A program made the position numbers and the translations under genes. From Agarophyton chilense (Eukaryota; Rhodophyta; Florideophyceae; Gracilariales; Gracilariaceae), in assembly GCA_030374765.1 (NCBI GenBank), contig JARGXX010000075.1, forward strand, positions 1-64,000: a stretch of DNA of 64,000 nt, given 5' to 3'. Shown here in pieces: positions 10,124-21,027 of the stretch. Position 1 is the first letter of the stretch. Each line of letters starts with the position of its first letter. The notes beneath the pieces were generated by a model. The model searched no databases and had not been told where the DNA came from. It saw only the letters and a program-made list of their open reading frames with translations.

Positions 10124-10330
10124 TAGGTAGAATCCGGGCCACGTATGGCACGCCTCGTACTCGAGCATTGGCATCCGTGCAGTCCACGTGTTCCACCCGT
10201 GTGCACTTCCGGTCCTAACCGCCCGTCAGCACGCAATAGCGGTATAGCTTGTCATAGCCCAAGCTATTCCTCAGGCGAGCGAAACTTCTAAGTCCTGCGA
10301 AGAAACCCCCTTGAAGGGCATTGTCCTTCA
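10124..10330 (-). repeat. 3' LTR of element A, truncated to 207 bp
   Basis: These 207 bp match the first part of the 888-bp LTR at 19681-20568. The match starts at TGAAGGACAATGCCC (minus strand from 10330) and breaks off at TAGGTAGAAT (10124). The remaining ~680 bp are absent from the window, and the DNA-transposon end occupies the break. A polypurine tract (minus strand, CTAAGGAGGGGTATA) directly precedes the LTR. Confidence 0.85.
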
Positions 10331-10568
10331 TATACCCCTCCTTAGGTGACGAACACGCCGTTGAAATGGCGGGGAGGCCAAGGTCCAATCGGCATAAGAG
10401 CGAGCCGCGTAACGCTTCCAGCGACCACTCGACTTTCGAAGGCAGAGCTGCATAACCGAACGACAAACGCACCAACGCGGTAATCACTCCTCGAACTTCG
10501 AGCGTTCTTCTGCATCGTACACCAACTTCCAGCGAACACATTCCGATACCTCGGTGACCAGTATTCTG

Positions 10569-12232
10569 ATGAACGTTGGTAACAATCCCCGCCGGGGTTA
10601 CTTCTCCGGTTTCCATTCGGCTCCCCTTCCGCGGGGGAGTGCCTCGTTAACCGCGCCGAGCCGATCCCGGGGTCCCGTTGAAGCTTCAAGCCACATCATT
10701 CCTGCGGAGGACACCTCGCCTACTTACGAAGAACTCGTCGGGTTAAACCCGCGTCAACATGCGGCGATTTTCCGGAGAGCTCCGTGGTTCCATCCGAAAG
10801 CGGTCTTCGACGAAGAACTCGTGGCGTCGTATGCTGATGGCAATGCGAGTCTCCCGGGCGAGCTGCCGGCTTTGATCACCACCTCGTGGGATTGGCGGCG
10901 CCGTGTGGCGGTTCCCCTTCACGCGATTCTGCGGCGAAGGCGCGAGTCGGCGGAGGAGGCGCATCTTGTATTCGTCCGCATGGGCTACTCACGGATCAAC
11001 CGGGCAAACTTTCAATACCCCATCCCCGACGAATTCGGCTTCGACCTACGGATGTACCGGACTCAGGTTGAGATCGGCTATTGTGACCGCCTTGCAGCGT
11101 TGGAAACTTACGCATGGCGCGGTCAACCGCGAGCGCGTCAAGAAGCCATATGCTGGGTCCGTCCAATCATTCGTGCCGAGTTCCGTCACCTTCGTCGTGA
11201 GTCCCGATATCGGTGGTTACAGAACTTCGTCCGCGAGGAGCGTCGGGGCAGGTCCCGCTTTGGGTTCCTTGTACCTTATCAGAACACGGAGATAAACCGG
11301 ATTAGCCCCTTCTACCAGTTTGGGCGATATGTTCCCCTGCCTGGGTGGTGGTCCTTCGTCGAGGTGTGCCGGGGATGTTACGTGGAGTTGCGTCCAGTCG
11401 TCTCCTATCTGGGCTCGTACCTCATCGAGGATCCGCACTCCGGCTTATGGTCCGTGGTCCTAACCGAATGGGCAGTCCGCGCCACGGCGTACAACTTGTG
11501 GGAAGCTACGACCAGTATCGACTGTGGTATCTTCCTCCGCGTTTGCGTGGTTACATCCGGCAGCTGGACCTTCAACTCCCTCTTGGATGTGTTAATAACG
11601 CTGATGAATCTCGGGAGCTCATCGACATCATTGGGCGTGTCGACTGGGCTGTCGTGCCTGTCCGGCAGAGCGGCCGTGGTCAAGAATCCGGTGGGGCTGA
11701 TTGGTCTCCGGGGCGTCGCACGCCGTTGGCGGGAGATTTCATCTTCTTTAACCCATGGGAGCAGCAAGAGATCTCCGAGGCGGAGGCCTCGTCACTCCGG
11801 ATGGCTCCACGAGGCATACCATACGGGCACCCCGTGGGGTTTGTCAACTCGGATGGCTTCTACTACGCCTGTGGTGGAGATGATCTCCCGGAGGAGGAGG
11901 GCGAATACCGTGGCGACGAGGTCATGGAGGACGTGGGAGATCCCAATGGTGCCGATACTATGGCGCGGCCAGCGCAGGGAGCGACTCACGCAGGTGCGGT
12001 GGTCGATCCAGTGGCGGCGGCTTTGCCGGACGAACCGGAAGTTATCGAGGTTCCCATACGCCCAGAGGCGGTCGTGATCTCCCAGTTCTTTCGGGGTGTT
12101 GGACTGAATGCGCAAGCGGCGAGCGGAGACATCGGTGCGATGAGAAACGCCCTCGCGGCACGCCTGGCAGGCGGGAGTAACCCCTCTAGCGATTCGGGTG
12201 GCGCGCACGGCAGTCCGGGTTCTTCCAACTAA
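10569..12232 (+). pseudogene. Antisense accessory ORF of element A (unknown protein), one frameshift
   Basis: It lies between the 3' LTR and the chromodomain and reads opposite to gag-pol. The frame opens at GTG 10554, with the first ATG at 10569. It runs to about 11511, where one base is missing compared with element B (GAAGCTACGA against GAAGCCTACGA), and then continues in the next frame to 12232. The protein would be about 550 residues. It shares blocks with the equivalent ORF of the diverged element C: RAPWFHP, RPIIRAEFR, SRFGFLVPY, VPLPGWWS, EWAVR and WYLPPRLR. I recognise no known fold. The C-terminal ~100 residues are acidic and Ala/Pro/Gly-rich. Conservation between diverged elements implies that it encodes a protein. 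A role in transposition, regulation or packaging is unknown. Confidence 0.65.
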
Positions 12233-12445
12233 TCACTTGTGATCTTTGGTTAGTATGTCCCGCTGTGCGGTAGTGTGTGCAGCAACTTCGAAAATAGTAT
12301 ACTGCTTCCATCTATGACGTATTTGTTTTCTTTCTTCTGTTCCACTTCTTCTGAGTGTCCTTCTCCAGGTCTTCTGTGCATCTTCTCCTCCTTCCAAGGG
12401 TTCTTATCCAGATCTTCTGTTCCTTTATCCCCATCGGGTGTCTTC

Positions 12446-12700
12446 TTATCCCACTTGAGCTCGGTCTATGGTAGCCGGCAAAGCAGTGACAGTACGACTA
12501 TGATACTGCACCACCTTTGACCGAGGTGGGTGCTCTATCGGTTCGTCTGAATCCCATTCGGGGCCGTACCCTTACCAACGGACCAAGTATTGGAGATACC
12601 CCTTTGGGTGGTAGGAGTGCTCTAGAATGCGTCCGACCACGAACTCTTGTCGGTACACTTCCCGGCCATCCCGTATGACGGTGTCGCTATTTTCGGGTGG
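12446..12700 (-). pseudogene. Chromodomain ORF of element A, nonsense mutation
   Basis: The minus strand encodes a chromodomain matching element B (20569-20812): VYRQEFVVGRILEHSYHP, then YLQYLVRW, then PEWDSDEPIEH. A TAA replaces the Tyr codon directly after LVRW. The domain would bind methylated histone tails and direct integration, as in chromoviruses. It is not joined to integrase here; pol ends upstream, as in element C. Confidence 0.7.
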
Positions 12701-12709
12701 TACCCGTCC

Positions 12710-15700
12710 TCAGCCATGGGGTACCGAAGTGATCACGCGTTGGGCGGCTTCGCTCCGGTCGGGCCGTGTAGCGCGCAAGGCAGTCCTGGGCTGAGTAGAA
12801 TGCCGACCCGATTTCGGCGGTTCATTTTCCCCAAGTGCCGGCCTTGTTTCGGCGCTTCTCACTCCGGTTGGAGGGCCCACACTAGCGGGTAACGCGGGTA
12901 GTCGTTCCGCTGATCGGCGTGGTGAAGCTCGCTTCGGCGGTGAGATTCGCTGGGGAGGTGGCGCATTGTCGCACCTCTCTGTCCCACGGCGAGATTCCAT
13001 GTAGTCACGTGAGTGTTCCAATGGCTGGCTGTCCGGCGTCGTCGCCGTCGATGTATCCGCCTCCCTGTGCGGGGTACTCGGCGATGCGTCGTCCACTCGT
13101 ACTATATCAGGCTGCGGTGCGTCAAGCGCATTTGAATTCCGTGTTGCACGTGTGGTGACACCTCGGCGAGTGTTGGTGGCGTTATCCGCAGCTGCGTTCT
13201 GAGGCTTGGATAGCGACTGCGTCGAGTCGTGCAGGACGTCGGTATCAGGCACCCCTGATAGGCGAAGAATGACACGCGACGGTGCGGCGTTTCCAGCCAC
13301 GGCATCGACCGGATTACGACGGCTGTCGGGCGCCTCCCCCCCCTTAGACGATGCACCGGGGTTGGTGTCCGTCGGGGGGACTGGGGAGGAGCGACGAATG
13401 CGCGACACGATTCCTCGCGGGTTGGGCGCCGCGGGTAGCGGAAGGTCAGACAAACCCCGAGATGGGTGTGGTAACGCGTAGGGACGCGGGTGGACCTGGG
13501 GTTAGGGGGTCGATGTATCCGTTTCAACGGGAGCAGTCACACCAGTACGTTGGGATGTTAACGGCGGAGGAGCCGATATCACGCGATCGCGGGAGATGCG
13601 TTGGTGATTACCAGTGTGGTCAACAACGACAGTGTCGGGAGCCACAGAAATAACCCGAAAGGGGCCGTCGGCAACGGGTGACAGCTTGTGGCGTTTCTCC
13701 TTCTCTGGGTTCCATTACTCCTTGCGGATGAATACATGACCGTCGGGGGCGAGACGTGGCGGCGAGCGAGGGGCTTTGGTATCAAATTCACGCTTGTAAG
13801 TGGCCTGGGCTCGGCACATTGAACGCCGTGCGGCGGGAACGAGCTTCTTGAGCCAAGTTTTCCACGCTTCGCGGTAAGCAGTCGGTGACGGAAAGGTATC
13901 CAGCGTGGGCTGTGGTTCCAGCGCCACGGGCGGTGGGGTACGGGACAGTACCAGCTCGAAGGGCGTTAATCCAGTTGTCCTGTGCACCTGCGTATTGTAG
14001 GCAAAGGTGAGCGCATCAGTGAACAAGTCCCAATCTTTGGGGTGGTCTGCAACGTATGAACGGAGTATCGCAAGTAATGTCCGGTTGAACCGTTCGGCCT
14101 GCCCATTAGTTTGGGGGTGGTAAGTGGTCGTAAACAGGTTGTTAATGTCCAAGATGCGACACATATCCTCGAAGAAACGAGAGGCGAACTTTCTCCAGTT
14201 ATTGGAGAGGACGTTGACCGGTGGCCCGTAGACGAAGATCCAGTGTAGGACGAAGGCTTGAGCCACGCTCATAGCGGAGATCTTCCGTAACGGTACGGCC
14301 CGTACCAGCTTGGAGAAGCGATCCGTAATTACGAGTAAGAACTTGTAATTCCGCTTAGTGGTAAGGAAGGGACCGAGTATATCGATTGCCACAAACTCCA
14401 ATGGGGCGCGAGCTGGAAACAGCTTCAACTTCGTCGCATGAAGGCGGAGTTTGACACGGTTCCGAGCGCAATTGGTACAAAACCGCACCGTTTCGTAGCA
14501 GTCCACTGCCATGGCAGGCCAGTAGAGGTTACGGCGTAGGGTGAGGTAAAGGTTCCGTTCCCCGACGTGGCCACTCAGTTTGGAGTAGTGCGACAACCGC
14601 AAGACTCTCAACTGGAGGTTATGTGGTACCCCGATTTGTGGGTGCGATCCGACGGTCCGTACAAGGTATCCGGCGTCATTCACCTGAAAGGGGAGAGTAC
14701 CTCCTCCATTGAGTTGAGCGCTGACCTTCGCACAGAACGGGTCAGCGAATTGCTCCCGTATCATCTCCTCTGGAGTAATAGGCACGAAGTTCCCTGGTAA
14801 GGGTTTCTCGGAATCTTCCGAGAGAGGAAAGTCATCCAATTCGGAACCGGAATCTGAAGATTCCGTGTCTCTTTCCTCGTCCTCGATGGTAGCGTCGTCG
14901 CCATTCACTGCAAAGCAGGGTATTTCATCATCTTTGACGGGTAGTGCTTCGCCAGTAGTGACCAGGCGGGAGAGAGCATCGGCTTGGGTGTTGCACGATC
15001 CTTTTCGGTACTGCACGTCAAAGTCAAATTCCGCTAGACGGAGACGCCAACGCATCAAGCGGCCTGAAGGCTCCGAGATGGAGAATAGCCATCGAAGTGA
15101 TGCGTGGTCCGTAAAAACGGTGAAATGATTACCCATGAGATAGGGGCGCAACGTTTGTAATGCCCACACCACTGCAAGACATTTCTTCTCCGAGAAGGAG
15201 TAATTCTTCTCGTGGACGTTTAGCGACCGGGACCAGTACCCTACGGGGCGTTTTTCCCGATTGGATGCAGTTTGAAACAGTGCACAACCTACTTGGTAGT
15301 CGCTGGCGTCCGTATCTACGGTGAAGGGCCTTCCAGGCTTGGGCGAAGAGAGGATCGGGGCGAAGACGACGGAATCTTTAAGAGAGTTGAAAGATTCCGT
15401 TTGAACGGGGGTTAAGGGGTCCAGTTTTGGTGTTTGGCCTTTCCGAAAAAACGCGTTTAACGGTGCAGCCTTACCCGCAAAGTGCGGGATGAATCGTCGG
15501 TAGACGTTTGCGAGTCCCAGAAAGGAACGAAGCTCGGTTTGCGTCCGCGGTTCTTTCGCCTCTTTGAGTGACTTGACACCAGTCTCCTCGATTGTAACAC
15601 GTCCTGGACGGATGACATGGCCGAGATACTTCACGGTGTCCGTGAAGAAGTCACATTTCTTCAACTTAAGAGTGACACCCGCATCTTGTAGCGTGGTCAT

Positions 15701-17452
15701 GATATCCCTCACATGAGTGAGATGTTTGTCCAGATTATCTGAGAAGACGATTATGTCATCCAGATAGACCAGGCAGGTACGCCATTTGAAGAGGGCCAAT
15801 AGGATGTCGATGGCTCGCTGGAAAGTGGCGGGGGCGTTGGTAAGACCCAAAGGCATCCGTTTGAAAGGGTAGAGACCGGAGTGACACGCAAAAGCGGTTT
15901 TATCCTGGTCTGGCTTCCTTACCGGAACTTGCCAGTATTCTCAATTGGCGTCCAGGGTTGTAAAGACGGTGGCGGTGCCCAGCGAGTCAATGTACTCGTC
16001 CATTCTTGGGATTGGATACACGTCCTTGACGGTGACGGCATTCAACCGACGGTAGTCGACGCAAAACCTCCAGGAACCATCCTGCTTTGGAGCCAGTACT
16101 ACTGGAGAAGCCCATGGCGACTGAGCCGGTTCAATGACTCCTGCTCGAAGCATTTTATCCACTTGTGCCTTTTCCTCCGCGCGTGCGGCGGGTCCGGCAC
16201 AGTATGGGTGCTGAGAGATGGGTCGGGTGTCCGGTAGCAAATCAATCCGGTGTTCCGTAGTGGCAATCTCACCAAGGGAGCTGTCCCACATAGTGGTGAA
16301 GTCCGTTAAAAGTTCTCGCAATCGATGGCGGTATGACTCCGGGGCGTGGCTGAGATCCAGGTCCTCGAGCTCTTGGACTGGATGGGGGCGGTAACCACTC
16401 GTTGAAACGGGCTGCGTCCCTGATGTTACAGGTTGAACCCCGGGTACCGGCGATGAAACGGGTTCCGGGCTGACCCCCTCCTTAGAGTGAACAAGTCCGA
16501 GAACGTCAGCTGCGGTCAGCTTTGTCGGCACCATAACGATGAGGTGCGGCATGACGGACCCTATCACTTGGTTCTTCACCAGATACTGGGGTACAGTGCC
16601 TAGATTGGCGATCAGCACGTGAAAGGGTTCGTTTGGCTCCACATGGATGATTCCATTCGCAATTGCGAGGCTGTGCCTGTCATACAGTGACGACAATGGT
16701 TGCAAGACCCGGAGTCCATGTTGACGGGAGGTTACTTTCACCATCATTTGGGACTCAGGCGGGACGCACAACGACGCAGCGACGCGGAGCTTATTAGATT
16801 CACGGTTATCCGGTCAAGGTTCCTGAGCTGCCGGTAGCGGGACATGCTTCTTCGTGGCACGCCTAAGCGGGCGACGAACGATCGGAGGGGACGATCCATA
16901 CTCCATCTCGACACGCCGTTGGCGGGGGAAGATCGCTTCGACGTAGCGGTCGCAAAAGTCGCAACCCAAGATAACTGGGGCGGCTAGTTTCCGACATACG
17001 ACGAAGTCGAGTTTCACCACGCGAGCTCCAACGCGGACTACCAGTTCCATGAACCCCACCGTATCCAACGGTTTGTTGTTCGCGTCAGCGACCACTGGGA
17101 CGTGGTCACGGCGGATCCTAGACTGCAAAGCAGGCGGTAACACTTCCTCCACGACAAAGTTCGGACCGGCACCGGTGTCTAAGACGGTAAGGTGTCGCAC
17201 CATAAACTGGGGTGAAAGGCCAAGGTCAGCATAGACCTTGTAGTTTCTCTTTGCCATCACCAGAACTCTATCCGGGAACCGGTTATGAGAAACACGTTTC
17301 CACGGACGACGCAGAACACTAAAGTGTTCTGAGTTCACGTCATTGACGGCCTCTTTCCTTGAAAGGATTTTGACCGGGGAGCGAGGCTTGGACGTTTCGG
17401 GCGCCGTCGACCTCGACTCTGAGGGCGCCCCTCCTTGAGAGGAGACTCCCAC
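12710..17452 (-). pseudogene. pol: Pol polyprotein of element A, multiple stops
   Basis: One frame runs from 17452 to 12710 with four in-frame stops: TGA at 16814-16816 and 15941-15943, TAA at 13715-13717, and a further one near 13500. In order it holds a retroviral-type aspartic protease (VLDTGAGPNF), reverse transcriptase (FCVDYRRLN, then CLVYLDDIIVF), RNase H (FTVDTDASDYQVG, VFTDHASLRWL), integrase zinc-binding CxxC (FCTNCARN), integrase core (FVAIDILGPF and YHPQTNGQAERFNR) and a Pro/Ser/Thr-rich tail after 13500. The second catalytic aspartate region reads LSNNWRKF where element C has LSDNGGQF, so Asp is replaced by Asn. The element could only move with proteins supplied in trans. Confidence 0.85.
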
Positions 17453-17462
17453 ATTTAGTTTT

Positions 17463-19515
17463 TCTGGGCCTGCTCCGCCGGAGGCAGCTGCTCAGGGCGT
17501 TGAGCGGGCAACGCCGGGGCATCAGGTCCAGAAGGTTCCGCAGAAGCGGTGGGGTGACCGACCACGCCGGTGACACGGGATTCCGGAGCAGGTACCACCC
17601 GAGCTCGGGGAAGCTACACGTGACGTGGAACATCCGTTCGAGCACGGACATACGATGCAATCGGAACAGCTGCTTTGTCCTCCAGGGATAGGGCCTCGTA
17701 ATTGACTACGATTTGTGCCCATTCTCGGAGGGACAGCACACATTGTGGAGAAGTATGGCCTGGTTTTTAGCAGAGATGACAAATAAGACCAGAAGCCGGC
17801 GTTGGGTGGCGAGGCTCGGCGAACTTCACCGCGGGGCGGGTATCTCTCCAACCAGGAAGCGAAAAGCGGACATTACCACTCTGGTGTGGGACGCGTGGCG
17901 CACGGACGGGACCATTATCCGCATAGAGTAGCGTGTCATCCTCAATCACGTATTGTGATTCGTCCAAGGTTGAGGGTAACTCCGTTGTCGGGATGGAATG
18001 AACGTCGCTATGGGCTAGCTGCACATTATCACAATCCCTTCGAAAGGCATGTTCGTCGATCATCGAAGCTAACGGGGTACCCGGTTGTAACATCAACGAT
18101 TTCGCGGACCTAACCCTGGAGCCAGGAGTTTGTGCGCGCAGGGCTTCACCTTCTGCACGAGCGAACTGCGCTAGTTCCAAATACGTGGCTTTGGGTCTAT
18201 CTTCTCGACGTCGAGCAACAAGAGTCCGGATCGCCGGGTCCAAACCATCGACAAACATGGTACAACGCTCTTCAGCGGGGTATACATTTCCAGAGCGGTG
18301 GAAGGCCTTGTTGAGGCGCGTCGAATAATCGGTTTGCGACTCGCCTGGACGTTGGCGAGTCTCCCGCAGGGCCCGTATAGCCTGCTGAATGGCAGAGTTA
18401 GTAGCATACGACCTCAGGAGGTACTGAACTGCTTCGGGCCAGCAGGTTACCCATCCTTCGGACGCGCGTGATGTACCTCTGACAGAGTGATACTGGTCTT
18501 CTGCAAGCCCACGTAAGAAGTACGGTAAGGCAATGTAGGCCTGTCCCTCGTTCATTTCAAAGATGTCAGCTTCCGCGACAAAGCGTGCCAAGAAATCCAA
18601 CACCAATATTGGGTCTTCTCCAGAAAACAACTGGTTGCGAAGTGAGAGCTGCATTCGCTTAATGCAGTCCTTCACTCTTCCCGTACCACGGGGTGTACGA
18701 TCCAAAGAGGAGTCCTCCAAACGGTAGTACCCGTATGATAGGAGCTTCTAACAGAGCGAATTGGTCGGTTTCAGCTCCTTCAAACCTGTGTGCTTCCTTC
18801 CCATCGTGCGGGCGCGGATCGCACCATGGGTGGCTGTTGACCGCTTAGAGCGTGAGAAACGCTCACGGCGAGCTACTTCCACCGATGAATCGGAAGAGTC
18901 GCACTCCGAGGATGAGGAGTCTGACGGTTCGGGATCCGTGTTCCTTCGCTTCTTTCGAGCCTGTCGGTTCTCTTCCTTACATCCCTTGTGGGATACTGCA
19001 ACCGGCTCGGCCGGATCATCCCCCGACATTAGGGTTTGTTCCAACGTCTCCAGACGGCTTCGGACGAGCGAGAACTTGTCCGCGACGTCCTTGACAAAGG
19101 CCGAGGGTCCACCAAGGGACTCCAGAATCAAGTTCACATCCGCACGGAGTACACGGAGGTCCTCAGAAAAATCCTGCGTAGCAGTGTCGTTTACCTTCTT
19201 GTGAAGGGAATCGAACTCCTCTGCAAGGATGACTTGAGCTTCCCGCATAGAGCAGAGTTGCTCTTTCACAGCTGCAAGGCTGGGATGGGGGGTGACATCC
19301 CTAACAGGGGAGAGCATCAGGGCGGCTGCAGACGCCGGTCCTGCTCCACTTTCTGGGGGTGTCGAATCAGAGACAGGAGGTCTCGAGGTCCTTCCATCTG
19401 GCACGCCAGTCGATCCACCGGTATGAGACCGTGAACGGACCGGGATACGGGATGGTTGCGAGGGTTCCGGTGCACCGGTTTGACTTCGCGTCCTCGGACG
19501 GTCTTTGAACGACAT
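17463..19515 (-). pseudogene. gag: Gag of element A, two in-frame stops
   Basis: One frame runs from ATG 19515 (MSFKDRPRTRSQTG) to the pol junction. It is interrupted by TAG at 18748-18750 and by TAA at 17767-17769, the latter inside the zinc knuckle. The knuckle reads CHLC, stop, KPGHTSPQC, which keeps CX2CX4HX4C spacing. The N-terminal third is Ser/Arg/Glu-rich with a coiled-coil-like stretch. The middle (IKRMQLSLRNQLFSGEDPILVL and ARFVAEADIFEM) aligns closely with element C. Gag forms the particle and binds RNA through the knuckle. Confidence 0.75.
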
Positions 19516-19659
19516 GAGATCAGAGTCCGTTACACGTGAGTATCCAAACCCGATCGGCTAGTGTGGCCAAGAAACTTCCTCAAAGAGGGCAACTGAGATC
19601 AACCTCAATTTGTTAGTCCTCTTTCCGATTAATCGTGACTGAGTGTTCCCAACTCAAAC

Positions 19660-19677
19660 TTCTAAGTCGGGAGACCA
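19660..19677 (-). other. Primer-binding site of element A
   Basis: On the minus strand, two bases after the LTR ends in CCTACA, the sequence is TGGTCTCCCGACTTAGAA. Element C has the same 18 bases with one change at the same place. The leading TGG fits pairing with a tRNA CCA end, but I could not assign the tRNA. Confidence 0.55.
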
Positions 19678-19680
19678 GTT

Positions 19681-20568
19681 TGTAGGACAACGCTTGGAGC
19701 GGAGACACCACGAACATGTTCGGGATCTTCCTCTCTTGAGAGACACGCCTCAGGCGGAGGAGACGCGTCCCAGCGGAGCACAGAAACAGAGCCACTCTGG
19801 AAAGGCATGACGAAGTCGGGTGTAAGACCGAGGCCAATCCGGCGGGATATACCTAGAGTGTTTAGGTGGGCATGGCACAGTCCCGGGTGTGACCAATCCT
19901 ATGCCGAGCGGTACCACGGGGATAGTCGGAAAAGGAGCGAGGAAACACTCGTATGAGGTCGACGAGCGAGGTGAGTGGTGCGGCCACTCACGAGAGCCAA
20001 AAAGGAGAACAAGAGGAAAACGGGGGCGAAACCCTATACAGGGGCGAGACTACGACAAGTGTCGGCGATTAAATATGAACCCAAGGTGGTGATAGCACTC
20101 TGGTCGACAGAGGGGTGGATGAACTAACGTGCCACGGGCGCTCACGCAGTATGCAGTGAAGATGCGCCGAAGGCGAAAAGTTCAGAGCCAAGACTCCCTC
20201 CTTGGATCTCCCAAGCGGGTCTTTACTGGGGAGCAGTGCTCAACCTTCTAAGTAGTGTGGCGCGCGGCTTCTGACAGTGGGCGCGCGCCCGAAAAATAGA
20301 CACTAAATAGCGATAGCGTGGACAAATAAATACTAAAAATTACTAAATAATACTAACCATTAGGTAGAATCTGGGCCACGTGTGGCACGCCTCTTACTCG
20401 AGAGTTGGCATCCGTGCAGTCCACGTGTTCCACCCGTGTGCACTTCCGGTCTTAACCGGCCGTCAGCACGCAATAGCGGTATAGCTTTTTATAGCCCAAG
20501 CTATTCCTCGAGCAAGCGAAACTTCTAAGTCCTGCGAAGAAACCCCCTTGAAGGGCATTGTCCTTCAA
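19681..20568 (-). repeat. 5' LTR of element A (888 bp)
   Basis: It starts on the minus strand at 20568 with TGAAGGACAATG and ends at 19681 with GTTGTCCTACA. The 10-bp terminal inverted repeat is imperfect. It is the same length as, and closely similar to, the LTR at 22929-23816. It meets gag-side sequence at 19680 and element B interior at 20569. Confidence 0.9.
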
Positions 20569-20812
20569 TAGCGACACCGTCATACGAGATGGCCGGAAAG
20601 TGTACCGACAAGAGTTCGTGTTCGGACGCATTTTAGAGCACTCCTACCACCCAAATGGGTATATCCAATACTTGGTCCGTTGGTACGGGTACGGCCCCGA
20701 ATGGGATTCAGACGAATCGATAGAGCACCTACCTCGGGCGAAGGTGGTACAGTATCATCGTCGTACTGTCACGGCTTTGCCGGCTACCATAGACCGAGCC
20801 CAAGTGGGATAA
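20569..20812 (+). CDS. Chromodomain ORF of element B (5' end lost)
   Basis: About 80 codons encode a chromodomain: KVYRQEFVFGRILEHSYHP, then IQYLVRWYGYGPEWDSDESIE. The aromatic positions (Tyr, Trp, Tyr/Trp) that would cage methyl-lysine are kept. The domain is intact, but no in-frame ATG remains because element A is inserted just upstream. It ends in TAA at 20810-20812 and is not fused to integrase. The unmutated Tyr after LVRW shows that the stop in A's copy is secondary. Confidence 0.7.
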
Positions 20813-21027
20813 GAAGACACCCGATGGGGATAAATAAACAGAAGATCTGGATAAGGACCCTTGGAAGAAGGAGAAGATGCACAGAAGACCTGGAGAAAGA
20901 CACTCAGAAGAAGTGGAAGAGAAGAAAGAACAAAAATACGTCATAGACGGAAGCAGTTTACTATTTTCGAAGTTGCTGCACACACTACCGCACAGCGGAA
21001 TATACTAACCAAGATCCCAAGGGATCA

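Larger units (their letters stand above)
10124..20568 (-). mobile_element. Ty3/gypsy retrotransposon A, 3' LTR truncated
   Basis: Read on the minus strand the order is: full 5' LTR (20568-19681), primer-binding site, gag, pol (protease, reverse transcriptase, RNase H, integrase), a separate chromodomain ORF, an ORF on the opposite strand, a polypurine tract and 207 bp of 3' LTR. The LTRs begin TGAAGGACAA and end TTGTCCTACA. The element carries several in-frame stops and a damaged integrase site, so it is dead. Its 5' LTR abuts the interior of element B exactly at 20568/20569, so A inserted into B. Confidence 0.85.
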
